Positions 1 through 8,129 of a stretch of DNA of 64,000 nt are shown here, piece after piece. Made by a program: the position numbers and the translations under genes. The notes below the pieces were generated by a model. That model saw only the letters and a program-made list of their open reading frames with translations, made no database searches and was not told the DNA's origin. The first letter of the stretch is position 1. Each line of letters begins with the position of its first letter. Origin of the DNA: JBEVJK01 sp963791325 (GTDB lineage Bacteria; Pseudomonadota; Alphaproteobacteria; Rhizobiales; Rhizobiaceae); contig CAWBRU010000007.1 of the NCBI GenBank assembly GCA_963791325.1, positions 62,001-126,000 of the forward strand, in the 5' to 3' direction.

Positions 1-115
1 GCGCGTCTCGGCGGAGCACCGGCTCTGCGATCGGGCTCCACGCCGGGCTCGCCTCCCGCCGGCCGGCACGGAGACACCCGGCATGCCGTTCCTGGAACGG
101 GGCGCGCCGGGCTTG

Positions 116-718
116 TCAGCCTCTCAGGCGAGCGATCAGCCTGTCGACATTGCCGCCGGCGCTGTGCTCACGCACGTCGAACTGCACTTGGCGCTGCTCG
201 TAGCGGGCATAGATGGCGTCGGCGCGGCGCTTGGTCTCGGCCCTGGCCTTGGCGCATCCCGGATCGTTGCGGATGGCGATCTTGGAGACCGCGCGCTCGG
301 CGTCGGCCACCATGTCGCGCGCCATCTTGCCGTGGTTCTCCTCGTGATGAACCACGCCGCGCATGAACGTCGCCCAGCGCGATTTCAGCGCCGGGGGCAC
401 GCCGCCCGCCACCTCGGGATAGGTATAGGTGATCAGCAGCTTGGCATTGGCGCTCTCGACCCTGCACATCCCGCCGTTGGCGGCCCAGGTGATGTCCCAG
501 CCGACCGAATAGCGCGTCTGTGCGATTGCCCGGGTCAGCAGTCCGTGCTTGGGGCCGCGGCGGTCCATCGCCTCGAGCAATTGATCGCCGGTCTTGCCGC
601 GGATCGGATAGCTCTCGCGGCTGACGCTGACCGTGATTGCTGCCGGCCCCGCCAGCGCCGCCGTCGACGCGCCGCTCGAGGCTAGCAGAAGCAAAGCCGC
701 ACACCCGACCCCACGCAT
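116..718 (-). CDS. Secreted DUF922-family putative Zn-dependent protease
   Basis: A 200-residue protein with an N-terminal signal peptide (hydrophobic residues ~5-22, AlaXAla-type cleavage near residue 24). Residues ~140-146 read HHEENHG, an HExxH-like motif expected to bind zinc in the DUF922 family of predicted secreted proteases. The rest is basic and helical (KARAETKRRADAIYARYEQ), also typical of the family. It is likely periplasmic and no substrate is known. It is the only gene at the left edge and has no obvious operon partner. Family assignment rests on the motif, length and overall pattern; catalytic activity is inferred. Confidence 0.75.
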   Translation of the reverse strand: MRGVGCAALLLLASSGASTAALAGPAAITVSVSRESYPIRGKTGDQLLEAMDRRGPKHGLLTRAIAQTRYSVGWDITWAANGGMCRVESANAKLLITYTYPEVAGGVPPALKSRWATFMRGVVHHEENHGKMARDMVADAERAVSKIAIRNDPGCAKARAETKRRADAIYARYEQRQVQFDVREHSAGGNVDRLIARLRG

Positions 719-840
719 GTCCTACGATCTCCGCATGAACCCTTTAAGATCAGCATATCCGGGCTCTTGATTCAATATCGAAGCGCCCTAAAACGACCGG
801 TCCGAGCGAGCCGGGGGTCGGGCCGGCCGCGCGGGCGGCA

Positions 841-2494
841 CTACATGTCGGTGTAGACCGGCCCCTCGCCGCCCTGCGGCGGCACCCAATTGATGTTCTG
901 GTTCGGATCCTTGATGTCGCAGGTCTTGCAGTGGACGCAGTTCTGCGCGTTGATCACGAACTTCGGCTCGTTGGCCTCCTCGACCCACTCATAGACGCCG
1001 GCCGGGCAGTAGCGGCTCGAAGGGCCGGCATAGACGTCGTGCTCGGAGCGCTTCTGCAGCGTCATGTCGCGCACCTGAAGGTGCACCGGCTGGTTCTCCT
1101 CATGGTTGGTGTTGGACAGGAACACCGAGGAAAGCCGGTCGAAGGTGAGCACGCCGTCGGCTTTCGGGTAGGCGATCGGGGTGTGCGCGGCGGCCGGCTC
1201 GAGGGCGGCATGATCGGGCTTGCCGTGCGCCATCGTGCCGAACAGCGAAACGTTGAACAGCGTGTTCGTCCACATGTCGAAGCCGCCGAGCACCACGCCG
1301 GCGACGGTGCCGAACCGCGACCACAGCGGCTTGGCGTTGCGCACCAGTCTCAAATCCTTGCCGATGTCGGAGCCGCGCCAGCGCCTCCTCGTAGCCGGTG
1401 AGGTCGTCGCGGCTGCGGCCGGCGGCGATCGCGGCGGCGGCGTTTTCGGCGGCGAGCATGCCCGACAGCACGGCGTTGTGGGAGCCCTTGATGCGCGGCA
1501 CATTGACCAGCCCGGCCGAGCAGCCGATCAGCACACCGCCCGGAAACACCAGTTTCGGCACCGACTGCCAGCCGCCTTCGGTGATCGCCCGGGCGCCGTA
1601 GGAGAGCCGCTTGCCGCCGGCGAAGGTGTCGCGGATGGCCGGATGCGTCTTGAAGCGCTGGAACTCCTCGAACGGCGACAGATAGGGATTGCGGTAGTTG
1701 AGGTGGACGACGAAGCCGACGGCCACCTGGTTGTCGTCGAAATGGTAGAGGAACGAGCCGCCGCCGGTCTTGCCGTCGAGCGGCCAGCCGAAGGAGTGCT
1801 GCACCAGGCCCGGCCGGTGGTTCTCGGGCTTGACCTGCCAGAGCTCCTTGAGCCCGAGCCCGTATTTGGCCGGCTGCCGGCCCTCGGCGAGCTCGTATTT
1901 GTGGATCAGCTGCTTGGCGAGCGAGCCGCGCGCGCCCTCGGCGATGAACACATATTTGCCGATCAGCGCCATGCCCGGCGTGTAGTTGGGGCCGTGGCTG
2001 GCGTCGCGCTCGACCCCCATGTCGCCGGTGTAGACCCCCATCACCGCGTCGTTCTCGTCGTAGACCAGCCCGGCCGCGGCGAAGCCGGGATAGATCTCGA
2101 CGCCCAGTGCCTCGGCCTTGCCGGCCAGCCAGCGGCAGACGTTGCCGAGCGAGACGATGAAATTGCCGTGATTGTTCATCAGCGGCGGCATCATGAAGTT
2201 GGGCAGCCGGAACGACCCGGCCCGGCTCAGCACCAGGAAGCGGTCGTCGGTGACCGCGGTCTTGAACGGGTGGCCCTCCTCGTCGCGCCAGCCCGGCAGC
2301 AGCCGGTCGATGCCGATCGGGTCGACGACTGCGCCGGACAGGATGTGGGCGCCGACCTCGCCGCCCTTTTCCAGCACCACCACCGACAGTTCCGGATTGA
2401 TCTGCTTCAGCCGGATCGCGGCGGCGAGGCCGGCCGGGCCGGCGCCGACGATCACCACGTCGAATTCCATGCTTTCGCGTTCGCTGTCGGCCAT
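841..2494 (-). CDS. Electron transfer flavoprotein-ubiquinone oxidoreductase, frameshifted
   Basis: ETF-QO passes electrons from reduced electron transfer flavoprotein to ubiquinone at the inner membrane, linking fatty-acid and amino-acid dehydrogenases to respiration. The N-terminal part has the FAD Rossmann motif VVIVGAGPAGLAAAIRLK. The C-terminal part has the 4Fe-4S cysteine cluster NCVHCKTCDIKDP and ends QGGEGPVYTDM. The two halves lie in different frames. Reading changes near 1373-1380, where removing one base would give YEEALARSDIGKDL, the expected family sequence. The span of 1654 nt equals 551 codons plus one base, matching the usual ~550-residue length. The start at 2494 (MADSERESMEFD) fits the family; in-frame ATGs lie further upstream. 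Either a real lesion or a one-base assembly error. Confidence 0.85.
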
Positions 2495-2678
2495 CTGCTC
2501 AACCATTCCCGCGCCTTCGAGCACTCTGCGCGGTCGGTCCATAAAGCAATTCAGGCCAAAGGGGAAACCGGATTTTCCGCCCTGGCGGCAGGTGGTTCGC
2601 GGTCCCGCCGGCCTCTCTCCGGGGCCGTCCGGCTCTTCAAGCTTGCCGAACCGGCCGCCTCGTCGCTAGTCTTCCGGA

Positions 2679-3305
2679 ATGCCGCAGCGTCCGATCTCTC
2701 GCGCCCAGGCTGCCTTGCTGGTGGCGGGGGTGGCGTTGCTGCTCGATCCGTCTCGGCTGAGCGCCAACGAGGGCGCCGCAGATCCCGGCGTGTTCGAGAC
2801 CGGACCCTATGCCTTCTCCGACGAGCTCGGCGGCTTCCACATCCTGTCGGCGCGCGGCAGCGGCACCCATGACGATCCGATCGTCATCCGCCAGGAGCTC
2901 GATTCCTCCAGCCCGGTGACCCTGGTCATCCGCGCAATCGGCCCGATCGAGCCGTTCAGCGCCGCCAGCGGGGTGGCCAACGGCATCCTCTATATGCGCA
3001 CCGAGGTGGTCAACAACAGCGGCCAGGCCTGGAGCGAGTTCGAGTTCGAGCTGCAGGAGCAGCTGCACCGGCCGAGCACCTTCGGCGACGGCCTGTCGTT
3101 CGACCAGCGCCGCTCCGAGAGCGGCAACATCCGCTCCGACAGCTTTGCCGAATTCGACCGCGACTTCGAGCCCTATGACCGGCTGCTGTTCCGCAAGGGC
3201 CGCATCGATCCCGGCAAGAGCGGCGCCTTCACCTTCCTGATCACCGACTTCACCCCGAAATGGCAGTTCTTCCTGGTCCTCGATCCGCACATACCGTCGT
3301 CCTGA
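2679..3305 (+). CDS. Hypothetical exported protein
   Basis: A 208-residue protein with a probable signal peptide (hydrophobic residues ~9-23, ending near LSANEGAA). The mature part is rich in beta-type sequence (SPVTLVIRAIGPIEPF, YMRTEVVNNSGQAWSEFEF) and may be an immunoglobulin-like secreted domain. I do not recognise a named family. It is divergent from the ETF-QO gene and precedes the uracil-DNA glycosylase gene on the same strand. A weak hairpin lies just after the stop. Confidence 0.6.
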   Translation: MPQRPISRAQAALLVAGVALLLDPSRLSANEGAADPGVFETGPYAFSDELGGFHILSARGSGTHDDPIVIRQELDSSSPVTLVIRAIGPIEPFSAASGVANGILYMRTEVVNNSGQAWSEFEFELQEQLHRPSTFGDGLSFDQRRSESGNIRSDSFAEFDRDFEPYDRLLFRKGRIDPGKSGAFTFLITDFTPKWQFFLVLDPHIPSS

Positions 3306-3310
3306 TCCGA

Positions 3311-3339
3311 CAGCCGGCACTTCTCTCGGCGTCCGGCTG
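3311..3339 (+). terminator. Possible hairpin after the exported protein gene
   Basis: CAGCCGG at 3311-3317 pairs with CCGGCTG at 3333-3339 around a 15-nt loop, immediately downstream of the stop at 3305. There is no T-tract, so this is only a weak terminator candidate. Confidence 0.3.
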
Positions 3340-3379
3340 CCGCTAAAGCAAAAGCTTGCGCCAATCGTCCGGAGCGCCG

Positions 3380-4195
3380 GTGACCGCCATTCCGACCCGC
3401 GATCTCGTCGACCTGCTGCGCTTCTACGCCGAAGCCGGCGCCGACGAGGCGCTGGCCGAGGCGCCCGTCGACCGGCTTGCCGCGGCTGCCGCCGCGGCCG
3501 GCCGCGGCTCGCACCCGCCGGCGGCTGCCGCGCCTCAACCTTCGCGGCCCGCAGCCACGCCCGCCATGCCGCCCGCCACGGTCCCGGACGAAGGCCAGGC
3601 CGAGCGCGCCCGCCAGGCGGCGCGCAGCGCCGCAACGCTCGACGAGCTGCGCCGCAGCTTGGCCGGCTTCGACGGCTGCAATCTGAAATTCACCGCCAAG
3701 AACCTGGTGTTCGGCGACGGCAATCCGGAGGCCCCGCTGATGCTGGTCGGCGAGGCGCCGGGCCGTGAGGAGGATCTCGAAGGCCTGCCGTTCGTCGGCC
3801 GTTCCGGGCAATTGCTCGACCGCATGCTCGCCGCGATCGGGCGCGACCGCGGCAGCGCCTATATCGCCAACGTCATTCCGTGGCGGCCGCCCGGCAATCG
3901 CACGCCGACACCCCATGAAACCGAGATCTGCCGGCCGTTCATCGAGCGGCAGATCGAGCTGGCGCGGCCGAAGGTGCTGGTCACCTTGGGCGGCCCTTCG
4001 ACGAAGCTGTTGCTCGGCACCGCCGACGGCATCCTGCGGCTGCGCGGCGGCTGGCGGCTGCACCGGAGCCGCGAAGGGCTGGAGATCCCGACCATGCCGA
4101 CGCTCCACCCGGCCTATCTGCTGCGCAACCCGGCGCACAAGAAGCTCGCCTGGCGCGACTTTCTCGAGATCAAGGCAAGGCTGCGCGACGGCTGA
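3380..4195 (+). CDS. Uracil-DNA glycosylase, family 4 type
   Basis: A base-excision repair enzyme that removes uracil from DNA. The UDG fold is shown by motif A (GEAPGREEDLEGLPFVG), the central NVIPWRPPGNRTPTP segment and motif B (TLHPAYLLRNP). The region before motif A (residues ~30-90) is Ala/Pro-rich and low-complexity. Cysteines at GCNLK and EICRPF could be cluster ligands, but the full four-cysteine set of classical thermophilic family-4 enzymes is not obvious. I chose the GTG start at 3380 because GGAG lies five bases upstream; an in-frame TTG at 3356 is possible. The KRRIH loop of UDGX is absent. Confidence 0.87.
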   Translation: MTAIPTRDLVDLLRFYAEAGADEALAEAPVDRLAAAAAAAGRGSHPPAAAAPQPSRPAATPAMPPATVPDEGQAERARQAARSAATLDELRRSLAGFDGCNLKFTAKNLVFGDGNPEAPLMLVGEAPGREEDLEGLPFVGRSGQLLDRMLAAIGRDRGSAYIANVIPWRPPGNRTPTPHETEICRPFIERQIELARPKVLVTLGGPSTKLLLGTADGILRLRGGWRLHRSREGLEIPTMPTLHPAYLLRNPAHKKLAWRDFLEIKARLRDG

Positions 4196-4229
4196 CGGGC
4201 GGTCCGCTGCAGGATGAGGGGATGGTTCG

Positions 4230-4430
4230 ATGAGCATCAAGCTTTCGCCGGGCGATCGGGTCAGCGTGGAGGGCGTCATCGCTCGGCTGGAAGAGGGTGG
4301 CGAGGTTGCCCTGGTGCTCGACGGCGACCCGGCCGCCGCGGTCAGGGTGGCGGTGAAATATCTGACGCTGCTTGAAAAGGCGCCGGTCAGGCGCCCCGCC
4401 CCCGATCCCGCCACCGACCTGCCCGATTAG
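4230..4430 (+). CDS. Small conserved hypothetical protein
   Basis: A 66-residue acidic protein (MSIKLSPGDRVSVEGVIARL) preceded by a purine-rich ribosome-binding site (GATGAGGGGATGG). It reads like a small beta-barrel with a Pro-rich tail. No named family is recognised. It follows the glycosylase gene by 35 nt on the same strand and may be cotranscribed with it. Confidence 0.55.
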   Translation: MSIKLSPGDRVSVEGVIARLEEGGEVALVLDGDPAAAVRVAVKYLTLLEKAPVRRPAPDPATDLPD

Positions 4431-4466
4431 TCTCGGCTCTCTCGCAGGCCTTCCTTCGCAAACCCG

Positions 4467-4620
4467 GCGCTTCCTCTCCCCCACCCAAGTGGGGGAGAGG
4501 TGCCGAGCGAATGCGAGGCGGACTGGGGCTTCTTGGTCCGGCGCGAACCGCCTCTCCCCGAACTCGGGAGAAGACCGCGGTGCCTTTTTGCCGAGTGTCG
4601 CGCGGGCAAGCCCACGCCAA
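4467..4620. repeat. CCTCTCCCCCACC palindromic dispersed repeat
   Basis: The stretch contains CCTCTCCCCCACCCAAGTGG followed at once by its complement GGGGGAGAGG, then GTGCCGAGCGAATGCGAGGCGGA and a degenerate inverted partner (CGCCTCTCCCCGAACTCGGG). The same unit is found several times at 46.0-46.7 kb and 47.2 kb. It lies between convergent genes. Confidence 0.7.
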
Positions 4621-4633
4621 GCCTTGGCGCGGT

Positions 4634-6565
4634 CTAGCCCTCCTGGCGGACCTCTTCGCGGGACGGCGCCTTGGTCTTGATGATCCGCGACAGCCGCGCC
4701 CGCGTCGTCTCGACCGGGAAGGTCTCGACCACCGCCGGCACCGGCCGGGCCGGGTTGGCGGCGATCGGCCGCTTCACCGCCGTGCCGTCCTCGACGGTCA
4801 GAAGGCTGTCGTAGAAGGAGGCACCGGTCGCCGAGCGAGGCGGCTCGGCCTCGTGCATGATGCTGATCACGGTGATGCCGGGGCAGTTCTCCCGGATCGC
4901 CTGGTGGAAGGCGGTCCGTGCCTCCGGGTCGAGCGCGCCGGTCGCCTCGTCGAGGAACAGGATGCCCGGCTGCAGCACCAGGACGCGGGCCAGCACCAGC
5001 TTTTGCTTCTGCCCGCCCGAGAGCACCTGGTCCCATTGCTTGCCTTCGCGGCCGTCGTCGGCGAGGTGCTCGATCAGCACGCCGAGGCCGGCCTTGTGCA
5101 GCGCCGCCGCGACCCGCGCATCGGAATAGTCGAAATGGCTGTCGGGCAGCGCCACCAGCTCCTTCAGCGTCAGCGGCGGCAGCTTGACGTCCTGGGCGGC
5201 ATAATAGGCGCGCACGCCTTCGGGAAAGACGATGTCGCCATGGCCGTAGGGCCACAGGCCGTTGATCGCTTTGATCAGGCTGGTCTTGCCGCTGCCCGAT
5301 TCGCCCTTGAGCAGCGTCCACTCGCCGCGCCGGAAGCGCAGATTGGCGGCGCGCAGGAACGGTGCGGCGTCCTTGCCCTGGTGCATCAGCTCGAGCTCGC
5401 GCACGGTCAGGCCGAACACCGGGTGCTGGGTGCCGAAGCGGAAATCGGAGCGGCCGGTCAGCTGGTAGAATTCCTGCGGCTGCTGGACGTTCTCGATCGC
5501 CTGCGCCAGGTCGGTGATGCGCCGGGCATTGGCTTTGAGCGTGGCGATCGACGGCATCACATGGATGAACCACGAGCACTGGCCGATCAGCGAATTCACC
5601 AGCTCCGCCCCGGTGATATAGCCCTTGAGGTCGAGCTGGCCGTGCATAAAGGGCACGAGGCCCGGTGAATAGGCGATGATGCGGGCGGCGAGGAAATCGT
5701 AGATCTGCTCGAACGCCATGTAGACCGAATTGACCCGGTTGTAGCGGATCCAGGTCTTGTCGATCTCGTGGTAGAGGCGGCCATGCATGGCCTTCTGGAC
5801 GTCTTCGCCGCGCGCCGCGGAGACATGGAAGCTGCGCCTGAGCAGCGTCGTCAGCTCAGCGCGGTAGGTGCCTTCGGCCTGCGCCATGGAATTGGTGAGC
5901 CGCTCCAGGATGGCGCCGAGCTTGACCGCCAGCATGGTGTTGACCGGCACATAGATCGCCACGGCGATCAGAGCCAGCGCGGCGCTGCCGTAGGCGCCGA
6001 GGAATTCCAGCCCGGCGACCGTGGTCGAGGTCTGCAGCAGCTTCTGGCCGACGAAGATCACCGAGGTGACGACGCCGACCACGCCCATCGCCAGGCCGAT
6101 GGCGCCGCCGGTCATGCCCTTGATCGCCTCCTGGACGCGCTGGTCGACATTGTCGGGAGCGGCCGGCGCCAGCCCGTCGCGGTCGCGCGCCGCATGCTGG
6201 AGGTGATAATGGGTGTGGTTGGGATCGAGCAGCGCGTCGTTGAAGCGCGCATTGAGCCAGCCGCGCCACTGCCGGTGCAGCGTGCTGGAGAACAGATTGC
6301 GGATGCCGACGAAGACGATGTCCTTCGACACCGTCAGCAGAACCAGCAGGCCGGCGCTGGCCAGGAGCGTCCCGAGCGGCGACAGGTTGCGCGGATCGTG
6401 AAAGAAGGCGATGGCGTTGACCAGCTCGCCCGAGGTTTCGGCGATCCACACGCTGATCTTACTCAGACCTGCGGTCAGAACCGCTATCACAGCAGTCAGA
6501 AACCAGGCCTCCATCCAGCGCTCTGAAAACCAGTAGGCCTTCATCAAGCCCCAGAAACTGCGCAT
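4634..6565 (-). CDS. SbmA/BacA-like ABC transporter, fused permease and ATPase
   Basis: A 643-residue single-chain exporter. The N-terminal half (residues ~1-330) is membrane-spanning and belongs to the SbmA/BacA-like ABC superfamily (WFSERWMEAWFL, THYHLQ, FEQIYDFLAARIIAYSPGLV). The C-terminal half is an ATPase with Walker A GESGSGKTS, signature LSGGQKQKLVLARVL, Walker B ILFLDEATGALDP and switch histidine ISIMHE. Homologues move peptides or long-chain lipids; the substrate here is unknown. The start at 6565 is the first Met near the family N-terminus. In-frame GTG (6661) and ATG (6748) codons lie further upstream, and the latter would place an operator-like palindrome inside the gene. Confidence 0.85.
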   Translation of the reverse strand: MRSFWGLMKAYWFSERWMEAWFLTAVIAVLTAGLSKISVWIAETSGELVNAIAFFHDPRNLSPLGTLLASAGLLVLLTVSKDIVFVGIRNLFSSTLHRQWRGWLNARFNDALLDPNHTHYHLQHAARDRDGLAPAAPDNVDQRVQEAIKGMTGGAIGLAMGVVGVVTSVIFVGQKLLQTSTTVAGLEFLGAYGSAALALIAVAIYVPVNTMLAVKLGAILERLTNSMAQAEGTYRAELTTLLRRSFHVSAARGEDVQKAMHGRLYHEIDKTWIRYNRVNSVYMAFEQIYDFLAARIIAYSPGLVPFMHGQLDLKGYITGAELVNSLIGQCSWFIHVMPSIATLKANARRITDLAQAIENVQQPQEFYQLTGRSDFRFGTQHPVFGLTVRELELMHQGKDAAPFLRAANLRFRRGEWTLLKGESGSGKTSLIKAINGLWPYGHGDIVFPEGVRAYYAAQDVKLPPLTLKELVALPDSHFDYSDARVAAALHKAGLGVLIEHLADDGREGKQWDQVLSGGQKQKLVLARVLVLQPGILFLDEATGALDPEARTAFHQAIRENCPGITVISIMHEAEPPRSATGASFYDSLLTVEDGTAVKRPIAANPARPVPAVVETFPVETTRARLSRIIKTKAPSREEVRQEG

Positions 6566-6685
6566 CGAGGAGACCGGAGTCGCCGGTGCCGGTCGTTCGG
6601 TTGCCGATTTCCGCGCAGCGGAAGGCGATGGTAGAAGCCTCGCGGCCGTTACCCGAATCACAACGTCCCACCCATTCCCTTTTTT

Positions 6686-6703
6686 TGTTACATCATCGTA
6701 ACA
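6686..6703. promoter_or_regulatory. 18-bp perfect palindrome upstream of the ABC transporter
   Basis: TGTTACATCATCGTAACA has TGTTAC and GTAACA arms around six bases and also fits the TGT-N12-ACA pattern recognised by PpsR/CrtJ-type regulators in purple bacteria. It sits in the ~320-bp gap between two leftward genes, 120 bp upstream of the transporter start, where an operator would be expected. The regulator cannot be named from sequence alone. Apart from this palindrome, nothing else clear is seen in the 6566-6883 gap. Confidence 0.45.
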
Positions 6704-6883
6704 CAATTTGATCCTTTGGGAATCCCTTTTCTGTGAACAGCGCCACACGGGCCTCCTACGCCTTGTTGCGGAGCCCTTAAGAGGACCGCATGAACCCCGG
6801 GAAAACGTAAGCCTGCCAGAGGTTTGCTCCGGCCGCCGCGACTCGGGCCGGATGCCGCAGCGTCAACACTTCATCCAGAAGGG

Positions 6884-7954
6884 TTAACCTTGTGTTGGCG
6901 TCAGCCTGCGGCCGGCGCCGCGCTTCAGGCCGAGCTGCTGTTCACGCCAGATGATGAACAATCCGGCGGCGACGACGATGGCGCCGCCGATCAGCGTGTT
7001 GACCGTCGGCCGGTCGCCGAAGACGAGATAGCCGACGGCAATGCCGATCAACAGCGAGGTGTACTCGAACGGCGCCACCGTCGAGGCTTCGGCATGGCGG
7101 TAGGCTTCGGTCATCAGCATCTGAGCGATGCCTCCGGCTAGGCCGCAGGCCACCAGGAACAGGGCCTGGCTGGCCGACAGCGCGTTCCAGCCGAACGGCA
7201 AAGTGGCAAGCCCGACCAGCGAGGCGGTGAGCGAAAACCACAGGACGATGGTGCCGGTCCGCTCGGTGCGCACCAGGTTGCGCACCAAAAGCAGCGCGAT
7301 CGCCGACACCCCGGCCGAGACCAGGGCGGCGACCACGCCGAGCGCCTCGGCCCGGCCGATGCCGGCGGGCGCCGCGAACAGCGTCAGGTTCGGCCACGAC
7401 ACGACCAGCACCCCGATCATGCCGACCGCCACCGCGCTCCACCGATAGATGCGGATCGCCTCGCCGAGAAACACCGCGCTGAACACCACGACCAGCAGCG
7501 GCTGCGCATAATTGAGCGTGATCGCTTCCGGCAGCGGCAGCCGGGTCAGAGCAAAGAACCCGAGGCTCATGGCAATGACGCCGACGGTGCCGCGCAGCAC
7601 ATGGTTGAGCGGCCGCTTGGTGGCCAGCGCGGTGCCGAGCTTGCCCTGCATGGCGAGGAAAATCAGGATCGGCACGATGGCGAACAGCGAGCGGAAGAAC
7701 ACGATCTGCCCGGAGGGCAGCGCGCCGGCGGCCTTGATGAAGCTCTGCATGGCGACAAAGAACGTCACCGACAGCACCTTGAGCACAATGCCGGCCAGCG
7801 GATGGCCGTGCTCGTCCAGCTCGGCCGCGGCCTGCCGATCGCCCGCCTCGCTGCCCGACGGGCCGCCGCTGCCGCGCTCCTCGCCGATCCCGATGCCTCC
7901 TCGCCCGACAGCAATTCCAGGAAAGTGGAAACGGCTTTCCGCCCGGAGCTGCAA
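6884..7954 (-). CDS. EamA/DMT-superfamily permease
   Basis: An inner-membrane transporter with about ten hydrophobic helices in two EamA repeats (first starting LAGIVLKVLSVTFFVAMQ, second near LGVVAALVSAGVSAIALLLV). The substrate is unknown. The N-terminus is uncertain: the longest frame opens at a TTG inside a dispersed repeat (7911-7970), while the first helix begins at ~7786, where an in-frame GTG could start a shorter product. The repeat-derived residues are therefore unlikely to be native. It ends in a basic tail, GLKRGAGRRLTPTQG. Confidence 0.8.
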   Translation of the reverse strand: MQLRAESRFHFPGIAVGRGGIGIGEERGSGGPSGSEAGDRQAAAELDEHGHPLAGIVLKVLSVTFFVAMQSFIKAAGALPSGQIVFFRSLFAIVPILIFLAMQGKLGTALATKRPLNHVLRGTVGVIAMSLGFFALTRLPLPEAITLNYAQPLLVVVFSAVFLGEAIRIYRWSAVAVGMIGVLVVSWPNLTLFAAPAGIGRAEALGVVAALVSAGVSAIALLLVRNLVRTERTGTIVLWFSLTASLVGLATLPFGWNALSASQALFLVACGLAGGIAQMLMTEAYRHAEASTVAPFEYTSLLIGIAVGYLVFGDRPTVNTLIGGAIVVAAGLFIIWREQQLGLKRGAGRRLTPTQG

Positions 7955-8075
7955 AAAATCAAGCCTTAGAGCAATTCCAGGAGAAGTGGAAACCGGTTCT
8001 CCGTTCGGAATTGCGCAAAAAACAAGGACTTAGGGCGGGCCGCCGATTCGGAGAAGACGAAACGATGATCCGCTC
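7911..8075. repeat. Two tandem copies of the ~100-bp dispersed repeat
   Basis: Copy 1 (7911-7970) and copy 2 (7971-8075) each start GCAATTCCAGGA, followed by a short palindromic block (GGTTTTCCGTCCGGAATTGC-like) and AAAACAAGGACTT. Copy 1 is truncated. Other copies occur at 15711, 23547, 27328, 50323, 55694 and 62842. This family is widespread between genes in Hyphomicrobiales. Confidence 0.8.
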
Positions 8076-8129
8076 AACCCAGCCGCTCCCGGCCGCAGCG
8101 GCTGGCGCAAGGCCGGCAGCCGGCGCAGC

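Noticed and set aside
3380..4195. UDGX-type suicide glycosylase
   Set aside because: The characteristic KRRIH loop before motif B is not present.
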